DNA of 64,000 bases from Ridgeia piscesae (GCA_025642075.2 JAODUO010000112.1:386001-450000), one strand, 5' to 3'. Shown: positions 1 to 12,730, counted from the stretch's first letter. Translations and numbers: made by a program. Notes: generated from the letters alone by a model not told the origin.

Positions 1-687
1 TGGAGAGGCTCATCAAGCAGTTCAACAAACGGACAGAGACACTGTCCCACATGCAGCGCTTGCAGTCGGTGTTGCCGAGGCACCACGAGACACTGTTCTC
101 AATGGAACTGGGATGGACATGGCACAAGTTCCCAGATGTGGCAGTTTGGCACAGAATCCTGTCCATGACATGCTGGCCGCAGCAGTTGCCAACACGGATG
201 TGGCAAAAATTTTGATGTCAACGATACGGAATCTCAACAGCATGCAGCTGTCCCCATTATGATCGTGTCGCCCATCTCCAAAGACATACAACCAGGAAAA
301 GCCACCGATGCGGGAAGACCTGTATTATTACGCTGAAGCCATACAACAGAGAACTGGAGCAGAAGAAGAATACCAGCAACAAGGCGGCAAATGACAAGCC
401 ACGGCCAAGCATGAGTGGACAAGCTGGAAGCAGGTTGAAGACCACCAAGCCAATAAGACACATCGATCAAATCGACTTCTGAAGACGCGACACCATGCTT
501 GTATTGCTGCAAGCTATTTTCAAACACTAAAAGTCACGAGAAGTGGATAAAGTGTGGTGTATGCAAAGCGGGTGCACATGAGAACTGTGCAGGATACGAA
601 GGTGGTGCATTTATATGCGAAATGTGTGATGATCAGCGACTTAAGCTAATGTTTCAAAAGGGGGCCCACGTTGCCTCCTGTTTTTAA
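1..687 (+). pseudogene. C-terminal remnant of a pogo/jerky-type DNA transposase with PHD-like tail
   Basis: Two overlapping frames resemble the end of a DDE_1 (pogo/Tigger/jerky-like) transposase. One frame, roughly 260-480, reads as a basic linker with a CGKTCIITLKPY-like stretch and ends at a TGA just before 481. The next frame, open from about 457, carries a compact cysteine/histidine cluster: CLYC, then KWIKCGVCKAGAHENCAG, then FICEMC, ending at a TAA after 684. This CxxC...CxxC...HxxC...CxxC tail with a Trp before the third Cys is typical of invertebrate pogo-like transposases. The catalytic DDE region is not in the window, and a frameshift separates linker and tail, so the copy is dead. 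The assignment rests on family knowledge of the tail; the first 250 bases are not recognisable. Confidence 0.5.
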
Positions 688-2510
688 GGGTTCATTTTTG
701 GGTGGTATTTTTGGACGCCCATTGTCAATATAAAATAAAATCGTAATGTTACGTTAATTAATGGATGAAACAGTGTTTCTGAAAGAAAAAAAGAAAATAT
801 TTTCCCGAAAATCTGTGCGGCTTTTAGCTTAGTGGGTCTACTTTGTGCGACCTTCCCCTACGTGCAGCCGATTGATGATATCATGCATGTTCACAACTTA
901 CATACCACCACTACGTTGACGATCTACAACAGGATGCATGTTCTCTGGCGACTGTTGTGTGTCGGGTAGAGTGATGTATTGATGACATGTAGAGGTGAAT
1001 GACATGTAATTATCTGTTCATGAATTACACAAAACAGAAATGTTGTTCGTCAAATTTGACGATGCAGTAGACGCAGAGACAACAAAATTTGGGTTTTACA
1101 GAATGGCAGACTTCCCGAAAGTGACAGGGTACATTGAGTGACTCGTGTCAAAGTCATGGCTCAAAGCATGAATGAACACAAATTCTGAAGCAGAAATGGG
1201 AACCACTCGATAAATGTTCAATTGGCATGCTACCAACGAATGAAAAGAATGAATGCTGACTTAAAATTACCTGGTATGTAAATAGTGTCTAGTAATAATG
1301 TAACCATACATAAGTATTATTTATATATTATTGCCTAACTTGAATTGATTATGCCTGGTATATAAATAGTTTTTCTTTTTAATATTGTTGGTTAGACAAT
1401 GATGTTAATGAATGAATAGATACGCCTGCGTGTGGAAAGAATACTAGTAATTACTGCTAACAACGCAATTCTTTCAAAGTGACATTTCAACCAAATCGAC
1501 TTCTGAAGACGCGACACCATGCTTGTATTGCAGCGAGCTATTTTCAAACACTAAAAGTCACGAGAAGTAGATAAAGTGTGGTGTATGCAAAGCGGGTGCA
1601 CATGAGAACTGTGCAGGATACGAAGGTGGTGCATTTATATGCGAAATGTGTGATGATCAGTGACTTCAGGTAATGTTTCAAAAGGGGGCCCACGTTGCCT
1701 CCTGTTTTTAAGGGTTCATTTTTGGGTGGTATTTTTGGACGCCCATTGTCAATATAAAATAAAATCGTAATGTTACGTTAATTAATGGATGAAACAGTGT
1801 TTCTGAAAGAAAAAAATGAAAATATTTTTGAAAATCTGTGCGGCCTTTAGCTTAGTGGGTCTACTTTGTGCGACCTTCCCCTACGTGCAGCCGATTGATG
1901 ATATCATGCATGTTCACAACTTACATACCACCACTACGTTGACGATCTACAACAGGATGCATGTTCTCTGGCGACTGTTGCGTGTCGGGTAGGGTGATGT
2001 ATTGATGACATGTAGAGGTGAATGACATGTAATTATCTGCTCATGAATTACACAAAACAGAAATGTTGTTCGTAACAATTTGACGATGCAGTAGACGCGG
2101 AGACAACAAAATTTGGGTTTTACAGAATGGCAGACTTCCCGAAAGTGACAGGGTACATTGAGTGACTCGTGTCAAAGTCATGGCTCAAAGCATGAATGAA
2201 CACAAATTCTGAAGCAGAAATGGGAACCACTCGATAAATGTTCAATTGGCATGCTACCAACGAATGAAAAGAATGAACGCTGACGTAAAATTACATGGTA
2301 TGTAAATATTGTCTTAGTAATAATGTAACCATACATAAGTATTATTTATATATTATTGCCTAACTTGAATTGATTATGCCTGGTATATAAATAGTTTTTC
2401 TTTTTAATATTGTTGGTTAGACAATGATGTTAATGAAAGAATAGATATGCCTTGCGTGTGGAAAGAATACTAGTAATTACTGCTAACAACGCAATTCTTT
2501 CAAAGTGACA
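471..2510. repeat. Tandem direct duplication, period 1,024 bp
   Basis: The segment starting ATCGACTTCTGAAGACGC at 471 recurs at 1495, and both copies run in parallel to a shared end (TTCTTTCAAAGTGACA, near 1485 and 2510). Differences are scattered substitutions and 1-3 base indels. Each copy contains the PHD-like transposase tail and about 800 bp of AT-rich non-coding DNA, probably the 3' end of the transposon. Confidence 0.85.
1505..1663 (+). pseudogene. Second, more decayed copy of the transposase PHD-like tail
   Basis: This is the same frame as the tail at 481-687, carried in the second 1,024-bp repeat. The conserved Trp codon TGG has become TAG (HEK-stop-IKCGVC), and a further stop follows the last CxxC (CDDQ-stop). 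The remaining cysteine and histidine residues are unchanged. The stops arose after the duplication, since the first copy lacks them. Confidence 0.6.
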
Positions 2511-3470
2511 GCACATTTTGTCAACTGAATGGGAGGAATTTCAAGTACCGGTAGTCAGTGTGGCAACTAGATGGTGACATTCGTAACAAGATGGTGTAAT
2601 TTATTTCAAAGTGGGACACCTGGTAATCTCGCTGTTACCACCAACAGTGGAAAGTGGTATGAAGTTAAGGCTGAGAAAGGACTCAACTCGCTGTGTGCTG
2701 TCACCATCATGTCACAGCAAACACCCACACCTTTGGCAGCACCAGCAACCCAATCACTGATTACGCCTGTGTCAGGTTGGAAAGACTTGCTTCACAGAAG
2801 TATCTGCAAGCTGGCCCAAAATGTATTTCCTGTTGAAAGGGCTTAGCTGAGTTATAATGTTTGAGCACACAGAAAAGGTGACCTTTCGTGCGGTATCAAT
2901 CTTGTCAAAAATACTTGTACCTCTTGTTCAGATTGCACATATACAGGTGGGCACGAATTCTCTTCATACATAGCAGGTGGGAAGCCTTTGTTATCACTAT
3001 TCTGCGAGTTGGTTGAAGAGTCAGTTTCACATACTTCAGAAATAATATTTTATTTCATATAGCGCCACATCCAATTATAAACTGTTCATGGAGCTTTACA
3101 GCAGTGTTATCAAAACACAACTGCTCGTCTAATTACACAAACTAGGACTTCATTATTAGATTTGGGTGAAAGTTGTGTTTCCATGCTTTATTGTGTCTGT
3201 AAATGTTATATGTTTCGCAGGAAATTCTATTGTGAGTGATCGTTACATTTCTGAGGCTCTGTTCAAATGGTAAATTTATCGAATGACAAACTATTTCAGA
3301 ACCACATTTTAGTCAGTACGTTTTATAAACGTCCAGTGCAGTAGTGTGTCTCCAATCTACTACAGATTACAAGTAACCATTGTTGTGCAAACGAAACTTT
3401 TACTTGCTCGTCTACGCAGTTCGGCAAGCTCCACAAGTATTGCTCACGTAAACATTGCTCGTCACGAACA
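2511..3470. other. Unassigned AT-rich sequence
   Basis: I see no gene here. A 91-codon open frame at 2571-2846 has no recognisable motif. The last ~150 bases may be the 5' UTR of the LINE that follows. Confidence 0.4.
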
Positions 3471-6311
3471 ATGGCGACGCAGTCGGATGAACCGACCCAA
3501 CCTACTTCGTCTGCTAACACTGAGAACTTTTACATCACAGAAGCCGATCAATTTGTTGTCAATGAACTACTTACGAAATTTGACACCTACTCGTCTTTCT
3601 GTTTTAGACTGCCACCTCGTGATCAACACCTGCTAGACTCTAGGGTGTGGCTGTCTAATGTTATGGTCTGTGCTTTTCTTAATGGATTGAAAATTGTAAC
3701 GTTTAACTGTCATGGTTTTAAGTCATCTGTTTATGATATTTTACTACTTTGTGAACAGTTTGATGTCATAATTTTGCAAGAGCTATGGCTCTCCAGTGAA
3801 GACATCCCTATTGCGTTCTATTCATAAAGCATTTGAAGCATATGTGGTCAGTGCTATGAATGACCAACTCGGTATACAAATTGGACGCCCATTTGGTGGT
3901 ATTGGTATTTTATGGAGAAAATCGATTTCACATGCTTGTACAATTTTTGATTTACAAGACAACAGATTACTTGGAATTGACATTGACACAAACGATGGCA
4001 AATTGTTTATTCTAAATGTATACCTGCCTTACCAGTCATCTGACAACTTTGAGGAATTTTGTAACTACTTGGGTAAAATTGCGTCTATAATTGAAGAAAA
4101 GGACACGTCCAGTGTTGTTATCATTGGTGATTTTAATGCTGCTGTTAACACCCCTTTTGAATCTGAATTAATTGCTATGTGTGAGAATACTGGTTTGGTT
4201 ATCTCAGATTATGAGATTTTTGGTCGAGCTAGCAACACGTATACGTATGTAAGTGATGCTCACAACTCTACCTCGTGGTTAGATCACTTTATCTGCTCTC
4301 ACAATGTAAACTCGATGATCACTGATTTATATATGTTAGATAAATGTCCTAGTTTGGATCACCTCCCTGTAGGACTAGCGATCTCTACTGCACTAACTGC
4401 AGAAAGATGTGTTATTAACGAGAAACATGCCGACAAAATACCTCCTATCATTAGATGGTCTAATGCAAAGGATTGTAATATCAAAGAATGTGGAAAGGGT
4501 AGTGCTGTTCATCTAGACAGAATACACATTTCAGACTCATGTACGTGCACTAATTCTAACTGTTCAAACATACAGCATATAAGTGACATTGACAATTTAT
4601 TCGATGATATATGTAACGCGCTTCGGGTATCTAGTCTTAAAACGATTACTACATGCAAAAAACCATTGTGCCAAGACTACATTGTACCTGGGTGGAATGA
4701 TTACGTTAAGGAAGCGCACACTGAAGCTAGATATTATTATATTTTATGGCGTGATATGGGAAAACCTAAGCATGGCCCAGTCTGTGAACTAATGCGGAAA
4801 ACTAGGTTACATTTTAAATATATGCTTAAACAGTGTCAACAACGCGAAGATATGGCTCGAGCAGATGCCATGGCTAAATCCATGCAAGCTAAAGATGCAG
4901 ACAGTTTTTGGAAAAACGTATCTAAAACATACAAGAAAGGTATACCCAATGCTACAAATGTCAATGGTGCTAATGACCCTACGGCCATATCCGCCATGTG
5001 GAAAACACATTTTGAATCGTTGCTAAACAATGTAACCACAGATGCAAATATGCATAATGTGAAAGATCGTGTACAAAACACTGAATATTTATATTATGGA
5101 AATAACTTACTCATAACTCCTTGTACGGTTCAAAATGCTATTGATAAGTTGAAATCTGGAAAAGCATGTGGCAACGATGGTCTATCTGCCGAACACTTTA
5201 TTCATTCAGATAGGCGCATAACTATACTGTTGTCCATTTTCTATAATAGAGTGATTTCTCATGGTCATCTACCTGATGACTTTATGAAAACTATTATAAT
5301 TCCATTGATAAAAAATAAGTTTGGAGCCTCAAAAATATTAGAAATTATATTGCTGGAAGTGTTGACACCATATCTTAATACAACCGACAATCAATTTGGA
5401 TTTAAGAAGGAACACTCTACTGATCACTGTATATTTGCTTTAAAAATGTTATTCAGTACTATAAAAGTAACAATAGCCCGGTGTATTCATGCTTTCTGGA
5501 CGCTTCAAAAGCATTTGACCGAGTCAATCACTGGACGCTTTTTAGAAAATTGCTTAATCGAGGTGTGCCTGTTGTACTTATCCATATCCTGTTGTACTGG
5601 TACAGAACACAAACATTCTGTATCAAATGGGGTTCTACAACATCAGACTTTTTTAATGTTTCGAATGGTGTTCGACAAGGTGAGATTTTGTCCCGATATT
5701 TATTTATCGTATACATTGATGAACTGAGCAATATGCTAAATAGTGCTGGTATAGGTTGCCACATACACAACTACTGCACTAATCACGTGTTCTATGCTGA
5801 TGACATATGTGTTATTGCTCCTAGTCCTAGTGGGCTTCAGGGTTTGCTGAACATATGTGCAAAGTTTGGGCTTGTAAATGATGTTGAAAGAAGCAAAATA
5901 TTTAGGTGTGATAATATGCAATGACCTGAAAGATGACGGAGATATTTTGAGACATCTTCGTAATTTTTATGCTAGGTCTAATAGCATTATCAGAAAATTT
6001 CACCACTGTTCCGTGGGTGTTAATTGTGACTACGTCTGTTTCATGCATATTGCTGTACAACTTATTGTTGCCAATTATGGGTTAACTTCAATAAGGGCTC
6101 TTATTTAAAAGCTAAAGTTGCCTACAACAATATGCATAGACGGATATTGGCATATAATCGACGGGACAGCGCAAGTAGCATGTTTGCTAATAATGCTATT
6201 GATACATTTGAAGCCCTATTGCGTAAGAACATTTATGGTTTAAAAAAACACATAACAAATTATAAATGGCTACCACCAACACTGCTTAAACGTGTACTTT
6301 ATTTTGTGTGA
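3471..6311 (+). mobile_element. Degenerate APE-type non-LTR retrotransposon (LINE)
   Basis: A single LINE copy on the plus strand. It begins near an ATG at 3471, passes through an endonuclease (about 3690-4390) and a reverse transcriptase (about 5120-5880), and ends in a C-terminal tail (KYLGVIICNDL..., then about 6110-6311). The tail with a DGDILRHLRNFYARSN stretch and a closing MHRRILAYNRRDSASSMF segment is typical of a LINE group common in marine invertebrates. At least three frame changes (near 3810, 5470 and 5880) and a stop near 6108 break it. No clear poly(A) tail or target-site duplication was seen. Confidence 0.85.
3690..5924 (+). pseudogene. LINE endonuclease-reverse transcriptase, frameshifted and internally deleted
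   Basis: The endonuclease starts in the frame of 3471-3827 (KIVTFNCHGFKSS, IILQELWL) and continues in the frame open from about 3796 to 5480 (IGRPFGGIGILWRK, VVIIGDFNA, SWLDHF, LDHLPV), covering the usual catalytic blocks. The RT begins with KSGKACGNDGLSAEHF and IIIPLIKNK. About 20 residues normally following (the NYRPI block) are missing, and the frame jumps straight to SKILE-like residues. Near 5470 the frame shifts to the one open at 5481-5924: FLDASKAFDRVNH, NGVRQGEILS and FYADD, the catalytic pair. Another shift near 5880 leads into KYLGVIICNDL. The protein cannot be made from this copy. Confidence 0.85.
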
Positions 6312-6985
6312 TAATGCCTGACGATCACCCACTCTAGTAAACACAGTTGAAATCTGTGTAATGAAGACAACGTTAATCTCTCGTCTTAAATAACTACCAA
6401 TCTTTGAATAACATTTAGTGCATGACTAACACAACAAGAAAAGATGTGGTGCAAGATGAAAGACATGAGAAAGCAAGGGTTAGGATGAGTGGCTTGAGTC
6501 AATACTGAACCTAGCGTGACACCTGGCATTCCCGGGCATCAGGGAGTGACCATGACCCACTGGTAGAACAGTGCAAGTATCCCATATTTTTTTTACTGAA
6601 ACACTAGTAATTACAATATTCTATGCACAATAATATGTACAGAGGAAAGCATTAAAAAGATGGTTTACACTGCCAATTATAAACCTCGTTTTCACATAAC
6701 ATTTAGTAAAACTTAGTAAAAGAGCTGGATGCAATACAAATAGTGCCATACATCAAATGTTGTATAACCATGTCCACAAATAACACATGGATGTCAATTA
6801 TGTACCGTGTAATTGTACTTATAGAGGGTTTCACTTACTTTGTTGAATGTACTTGCAATTTATATTGGAAATCAGTCTCAGCATGATTATATGCATGATT
6901 ATAGTTTTAATACATGTATGTAACAGACACGTAGATGCATCAGTGTGGAACAGGATTAAAGAACTAAACCTGACCACATTTCAGT
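6312..6985. other. Unassigned sequence between LINE and repeat patchwork
   Basis: No coding features are seen. The part from about 6835 (TTATATTGGAAATCAGTC) recurs in diverged form near 10370, so it already belongs to the duplicated patchwork downstream. Confidence 0.4.
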
Positions 6986-6989
6986 GTGG

Positions 6990-7310
6990 GTGTACAGCCA
7001 ACAGACACCACAAGAGAACAGTCACACCAACTGTTACCACCTGGCTTGGCCCTAGGTAGTAGCGAAGGGAAAAAAGAGATTCCGGAACTGCAACAATCCA
7101 GTACCCATGTGTAAAACCTCACAGAACTGGTCAGTGAGGAATTGGATCATCCAGACCAGGTCGTGAATTGGGAGCATCAAGTGAACTAACTGGACGTTGG
7201 GAGAATCACAACTACACATGTTATGTGTGACTTGGTGTTGTGTGTCAGTTTGTGACCTTGTGGTCTGATTTGTCATCACAATGATCCTTGCAGTTTTCAT
7301 CCTATGTTAA
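6990..7310 (+). repeat. Patchwork repeat, type b, copy 1
   Basis: First copy of a 0.3-0.45 kb repeat whose landmarks are ACAGTCACACCAACTGTTACC, CTTGGCCCTAGGTAGTAGCG, GAGGAATTGGATCATCCAGA and TGTGTCAGTTTGTGACC. All landmarks keep the same order and orientation in seven copies between 7 and 13.2 kb. This copy is shorter at its 3' end. Confidence 0.7.
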
Positions 7311-7328
7311 TTTTGCCGGGCATTAAAA

Positions 7329-7966
7329 TTAAATTACTAAAATTAATGCCCTGTCTTTTCTTACCCAACGTCCTACTATACTTGTTTGTGAAGCCCTGCT
7401 AGTTACTTCACAATGCTCGACAGCGAACCATCGAACATGCAATTTCAAGACTGTCAGAGTTGCTTTTGGATAGTTGTTTGCTGCCACCGCTGTCGCCATG
7501 GTTACCACCACTCTCATGGTGTGAGCACCCATCATTGACGATGCTGATGTTGGCTCAACCACGCTCTTCAAATCGGCTGTAGAGCAAGACAACTGCAGGT
7601 AATGTCTGTTTCAGCACAATCTGTGCAATATCCAAACAATGGCTTTAATAAATGTCTCTGACGGATCTATTTATAGCTGTCAAAAGAATAAAAATTTGGA
7701 AATAAAATCTGAGATGTATACAGCTTATTGTCAAAGCTATGGAGCCACAGAGTGTGCTGAAAATGGAGTGAAACAAAGCATGGACTGGAGTATGAAGGAT
7801 ATTTGGCGATGGTGATTCCAAGAGTTACCATGCTGTTGTCAATGCTAATCCTCCCATTTACCGTGATACTGAGATCAAAAAGCTGCAATGTTGTGGTCAT
7901 ATCCAAAGCGGATGGGGACACAATTTTTTTTTTTTTTACAAAATGAAAGAACTGAAAGGAAAACAC
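7329..7966. other. Unassigned spacer in the repeat patchwork
   Basis: Non-repeated relative to the other modules. It contains a T12 run at 7925-7936. Open frames on the minus strand have no recognisable motif. Confidence 0.35.
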
Positions 7967-8064
7967 TTCAAGGAAGGGACTGCCAAGTTTTGTGGAACTG
8001 GCGGTGCTGGAAGACTAAGACACAGAGCCATCAAGTCAATCCAGATCACAGAGAGAGGTTTGTG

Positions 8065-8370
8065 TACAGCCAACAAACACCACAAGAGAACAGTCACACC
8101 AACTGTTACCACCTGGCTTGGCCCTAGGTAGTAGCGAAGGAAAACAAAGAGACCCCGGAACTGCAACAATCCAGTACCCATGTGTAAAACCTCAAAGAAA
8201 TGATCAGTGAGGAATTGGATCATCCAGACCAGGTCGTCAACTGTGAGTGTCAAGTGACTATAACTGGACATTGGGAGAATCGTGACTATTCAAGCACAGG
8301 CTACACATGTATTACTTGGTGTCATGCAGTTTGTGACCATGTGGTTTGATAGTTGTCATGATCATAGTAC
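8065..8370 (+). repeat. Patchwork repeat, type b, copy 2
   Basis: Same landmarks as the copy at 6990, followed directly by a ~480-bp AT-rich segment that also recurs in the second block. Confidence 0.7.
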
Positions 8371-8870
8371 ATTGGGACAAAAAATATGTTTAAGCATGTG
8401 TTTGCTAAGTCTTACCACTTCTTTAAAATTGTCAAACTGTTGTGAAGATGACTTTTAATTGGTGTTAAGTTACCTCAACTATGTTCAGGAACATGTCTTT
8501 CTATGTCTGCTCAAATTGACATCTTTATGTGCACAGTATTTTTTAATGATTTCCTCTTTACTTCAGTTTAATTAATGTCACTGATATTTTTATTGCAAGT
8601 TAAATATCATGTTTCATCTGTTTTACTAGTGTGTGTATGTGTGCGCGCACGCGCTCGTGTTTGCAACATGACCAATGCTATTTAACATTAACAATGCAGC
8701 ATATTGCAAATCATTATGCCAGTTATTTGACCATCACAGCCAATATACGAAAAAATTAAATTTTACAAATATTGAGTTGCGATTCATGCCAGTCTATATA
8801 TTATGTGTATAATAATTTCAATGACAAGACTGACTTGTACAATGATTACAGGCACGAAACGTCGGTGAGG
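8370..8870 (+). repeat. AT-rich segment duplicated at 10755-11290
   Basis: Runs from TGTTTGCTAAGTCTTACCAC to GATTACAGGCACGAAACGTC and recurs about 2.4 kb downstream with about 10% differences, including a (GT)n/(GC)n tract (8628-8650; 10997-11025) of different length. It shows that several modules were duplicated together. Confidence 0.75.
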
Positions 8871-9300
8871 AACTGAACCACCGAGACAGAGCCGACAGAC
8901 ACAAAGAACAGTCACACCAACTGTTACCATCTCACTTGACCTTAGGCAGTAGTGACGGAAAACGAACAGAAATCACAAGAGAAAATCACTCATGCCCAAG
9001 TGTAAAGGCTCAAAATCTGTTCGGTGAGGAACTGGATCATCCAGACCTGGTCATGATCTGTGTGTTCAACTGGATACTGGGAGAATCGTGACTACTCACT
9101 CACACACTACACATCTTATGTATTACTTGGTGTCAGTTTGTGACCATGCAGTTTGACCGTTGTCATCACAATGGTACACTGGGAGACAGAATATGTTTAA
9201 GAATATGTTCACAAAATGTTACCACTTATTTAAATTGTCAAAAAGAATGTCTCTAAACAGGAGATGCATGATCAGTGGACTGGCAACAACACCGGTAAAA
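8855..9300 (+). repeat. Patchwork repeat, type a, copy 1
   Basis: Type a differs from type b in the centre (CTTGACCTTAGGCAGTAGTG; GAAATCACAAGAGAAAATCA) but keeps the same order of landmarks, including GAACTGGATCATCCAGACC and TATTACTTGGTGTCAGTTTG. Types a and b are diverged members of one family. Confidence 0.7.
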
Positions 9301-9440
9301 CTGTCCTTTGGAAAAACAGGAAATGAAGACCAATGACCATTGTATGTCACACCTTTGTACAGTGAAGACACCTCCTCCTGAAGTGTGCCCCTAGTGGCAC
9401 TCACAATGCAAATGAGTTGCAGTATATGATGTTGGCCGAA

Positions 9441-10330
9441 CAAGGTTAGAAATTGCAGTGTTCGATATAGTGCCAGTCTTCAACGAAGGTGAAAGGGGAA
9501 GGGTGAGAGTGTTTGAGCTGCTGGGACAGAAGTGTGGTCACAACTTGATGCAGATGATTCAGTCAGTTGACAAGAAACTTGTGACAGCGCCAGTCTGCCC
9601 GTCTACACAGACTGCCAGTAGACAGAGGCAGAAGAAGAGAGTGGCTAGGACACCAGACAAGGACTCTACAGACCAAAGTGGAGCCCTTTAAGTGCTTTGA
9701 GATGTAAAAGCAACTTTCATTGCAGTTTTCTCACAATCTAGGATTTCTTTGCAACCTGTTGATATATCATCTTAAAATTAGGAACACTTATAAAGCACAT
9801 ATCCTGAAAAAGTGAACTAAAGTCATTCAGATATGATAAGTATTGTTGTTTTCAGAGGTGATACTCTGTCGGATTTAAACACATATGAATGACTATGCTA
9901 TATCTTGGCAAGTCATTTGTCCATAAAATTGTCACTTTAGCAGATGTCAAATTTTAGTCCAGTTCCTTTGTTTGATTACACCAAATATGATCTTCAAATG
10001 TCAACTTAATGTGATGAGTAGTTTTTAAGATGTCCTGTTGTTATGAAAGATGTTGTTATTACATGGTCGCCATCTTGAATCACATGATACTGATGCTAAA
10101 AATAAAATTCCGCTTAACATGTAAAAAACATCAATTTGCTTTTTCTGCCAAGTTACACCACTGTATGTTGATAATAAAGTTCTATTGCCCATCTGATTGT
10201 TGCCCCACCAGACTGGTTTAGCTGTTGTGTGTGACAGTGAACATGGAAACATCTATAACAGAGATAGGTTTGTGTAGCTAATAGACTGTCAAGTGCAACA
10301 CTGCCCATTCCAGTGTAGGCCATGGTCACA
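9441..10330. other. Unassigned spacer with a short open frame
   Basis: A plus-strand open frame (9458-9691, 77 codons) ends in a basic stretch (RQRQKKRVARTPDKDSTDQS) that looks nuclear-protein-like, but no domain is recognisable. The rest is AT-rich and featureless. Confidence 0.3.
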
Positions 10331-10479
10331 GGTTTTCAGTGCTCCAGTTTATAATAATGTACAAGCAACTTATATTGGAAATCAGTCAAAGCATGATTTT
10401 ATGTATTAATATGTAACAGACACATAGATGCATCAGTGTGGAACAGGATTAAAGAACCAAACCTGACCACATTTCAGTG

Positions 10480-10790
10480 TGGGTGTACAGCCGACAGACA
10501 CAAGAGAACAGTCACACAACTGTTACCACCTGGCTTGGCCCTAGGTAGTAGCGAAGGAAAAAAAGAGATTCCGGAACTGCAACAATCCAGTACCCATGTG
10601 TAAAACCTCACAGAACTGGTCAGTGAGGAATTGGGTCATCCAGACCAGGTTGTAAACTGGGGTTCAAGTGACTGTAACTTGACATTGGGAGAATCGTGAC
10701 TATTCACAATGCACAGACTACACATGTACTACTTGGTGTCATGCAGTTTGTGACCATGTGTTTGCTAAGTCTTACCACTTCTTTAAAATT
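10480..10790 (+). repeat. Patchwork repeat, type b, copy 3
   Basis: Near-identical landmarks to the copy at 6990, with the same upstream flank (TTATATTGGAAATCAGTC near 10370). It continues into the duplicated AT-rich segment. Confidence 0.7.
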
Positions 10791-11290
10791 GTCAAACTGT
10801 TGTGAAGATGACTTTTAATTGGAATTGTTTAAGTTACCTCAACTATGTTCAGGAAGATGTCTTTCTATGTCTGCTCAAATTGACATCTTTATGGCACAGT
10901 ATTTTTAATGATTTCCTCTTTACTTCAGTTTAGTTAATGTCACTGATATTTTTATTGCATTGAAGTTAAATATCATGTTTCATCTGTTTTTACTGGTGTG
11001 TGTGTGTGTGTGTGCGCGCGCACACGTTTTGCAACATGACCAATGCTGTTTAACATTAATAATGTAGCATATTACAAATCATTATGCCAGTTATTTGACC
11101 ATCATAGCCAATATACGAAAACAAATAATTTCACAAATATTCAGTTGTGATTCATGCCAGTCTATATATTATGTGTATAATAATTTCAATGACAAGACTG
11201 ACTTGTACAATAATTACAGGCACAAAACGTCTAAATCACTGAAACAACATGACACAAAGGTGTGTCATGTTGTAGGATGAACTGACAGCG
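10755..11290 (+). repeat. AT-rich segment, second copy of 8370-8870
   Basis: Parallel copy of the 8370-8870 segment with small indels. A ~60-bp insertion (CTAAATCACTGAAACAACAT...) lies before the next type a repeat. Confidence 0.75.
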
Positions 11291-11294
11291 GCCG

Positions 11295-11690
11295 CTCGGT
11301 GAGGAACTGAACCACTGAGACAGAGCCGACAGACACAAAGAACAGTCACACCAACTGTTACCATCTCACTTGACCTTAGGTAGTAGTGACGGAAAACGAA
11401 CGGAAATCACAAGAGAAAATCACTCATGTCCAAGTGTAAAGGCTCAAAATCTGTTCGGTGAGGAACTGGATCATCCAGACCTGGTCATGATCTGTGTGTT
11501 CAGATACTGGGAGAATCGTGACTACTCACTCACACACTACACACCTTATGTATTACTTGGTGTCAGTTTGTGACCGTGCAGTTTGACCATTGTCATCACA
11601 ATGGTACACTGGGAGACAGAATATGTTCACAAAATGTTACCACTTGTCAAAAAGAATGTCTCTAAACAGGAGCTGCATGATCAGTGGACT
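11295..11690 (+). repeat. Patchwork repeat, type a, copy 2
   Basis: Matches the copy at 8855 with minor differences, and is followed directly by a type c module. Confidence 0.7.
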
Positions 11691-11696
11691 GACTGT

Positions 11697-11877
11697 GACG
11701 TGTTGTAGGATGAGTTGAGATTCTGAGACCACCCTGATGAGGTTGTGAGCTGTGAGTATCGAGTGTCTAGCTGTATGATAGGTTGCTCATGTCTACTCAC
11801 ATACCATGGCGCACTACAAACAATGCCTATTACTTGATGTTACTGTCAGTTTGTGACCACACAATTTATCTGTCAGT
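11697..11877 (+). repeat. Patchwork repeat, type c, copy 1
   Basis: Carries GACCACCCTGATGAGGTTGT, GAGTATCGAGTGTCTAGCTG and TTACTGTCAGTTTGTGACCA. It aligns loosely with the 3' halves of types a and b (CATCCAGACCAGGTCGTGAA ... GTGTCAGTTTGTGACC), so all three probably share an ancestor. It always precedes the Cys-rich frame. Confidence 0.6.
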
Positions 11878-12204
11878 TTGCCATCAAAGTCACTGGGCAC
11901 CAGATCATCTGTACCACGTAATATGATTCACCCAGCAAAGGTATGTCTTCCATACAACAGACTTGAGGAAGTTGGGGGCTTGTTACACAAGGAACTCCTC
12001 CAGTCAGTCATCAACTCTTCACCACGGCAGCAACTAGAGAAACTGGCATCAACAAAACAAATCTGCGAAGGATGTATGCAGAAACATAAAGGTGAACTTC
12101 CCACACTAAAGGGCTGCTGTGTAGGAAAGAAACATTCCAAGGGCTGTGGTTGTATTAAAGACAACTATCAAAGAACAGACAGGATTAACCACTTTTATGT
12201 TTAG
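11878..12204 (+). CDS. Cys-rich open reading frame of unknown function, copy A
   Basis: A 108-codon frame with no upstream partner; it may be one exon or a gene relic. Residues about 25-100 are shared by four copies in this window. The shared block has a helical leucine-rich part (LLHKELLQSVINSSPRQQL), then KQICEGC, a spacer, CCVGKKH, CGCIKDN and QRTDRINHF before the stop. The CxxC-CC-CxC pattern suggests metal binding, but the family is not recognised. A plausible origin is the C-terminus of a DNA-transposon protein, since a PHD remnant and a Ulp1-like fragment lie 3-5 kb downstream. Expression is unproven. Confidence 0.35.
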   Translation: MPSKSLGTRSSVPRNMIHPAKVCLPYNRLEEVGGLLHKELLQSVINSSPRQQLEKLASTKQICEGCMQKHKGELPTLKGCCVGKKHSKGCGCIKDNYQRTDRINHFYV

Positions 12205-12269
12205 TTTTAGCTGAACATTGCTATTTTTTTCATTTTATTTAGATTTTGGGAGGAGACACTCTGACCTTT

Positions 12270-12730
12270 CCAAAGCAGATCAGACACAAAGAACAGTCAC
12301 ACCAACTGTTACCATCTCACTTGACCTTAGGTAGTAGTGACGGAAAACGAACGGAAATCACAAGAGAAAATCACTCATGCCCAAGTGTAAAGGCTCAAAA
12401 TCTGTTCAGTGAGGAACTGGATCATCCAGACCTGGTCATGATCTGTGTGTTCAGATACTGGGAGAATCGTGACTACTCACTCACACACTACACATCTTGG
12501 TGTCAGTTTGTGACCGTGCAGTTTAACCGTTGTCATCACAATGGTACACTGGGAGACAGAATATGTTTAAGAATATGTTCACAAAATGTTACCACTTCTT
12601 TAAATTGTCAAAAAGAATGTCTCTAAACAGGAGATGCATGATCAGTGGACTGGCAACAACACCGGTAAAACTGTCCTGGAAAAACAGGAAATGAAGACCA
12701 ATGACCATTGTATGTCACACCTTTGTACGG
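12270..12730 (+). repeat. Patchwork repeat, type a, copy 3
   Basis: Same landmarks as the copy at 8855, including the downstream part (GTCTCTAAACAGGAGATGCA). Its frame 12246-12626 is open by chance. Confidence 0.7.

Noticed and set aside
2571..2846. 91-codon open frame
   Set aside because: No motif, no splice signals and no second copy; the length is within chance expectation for this region.
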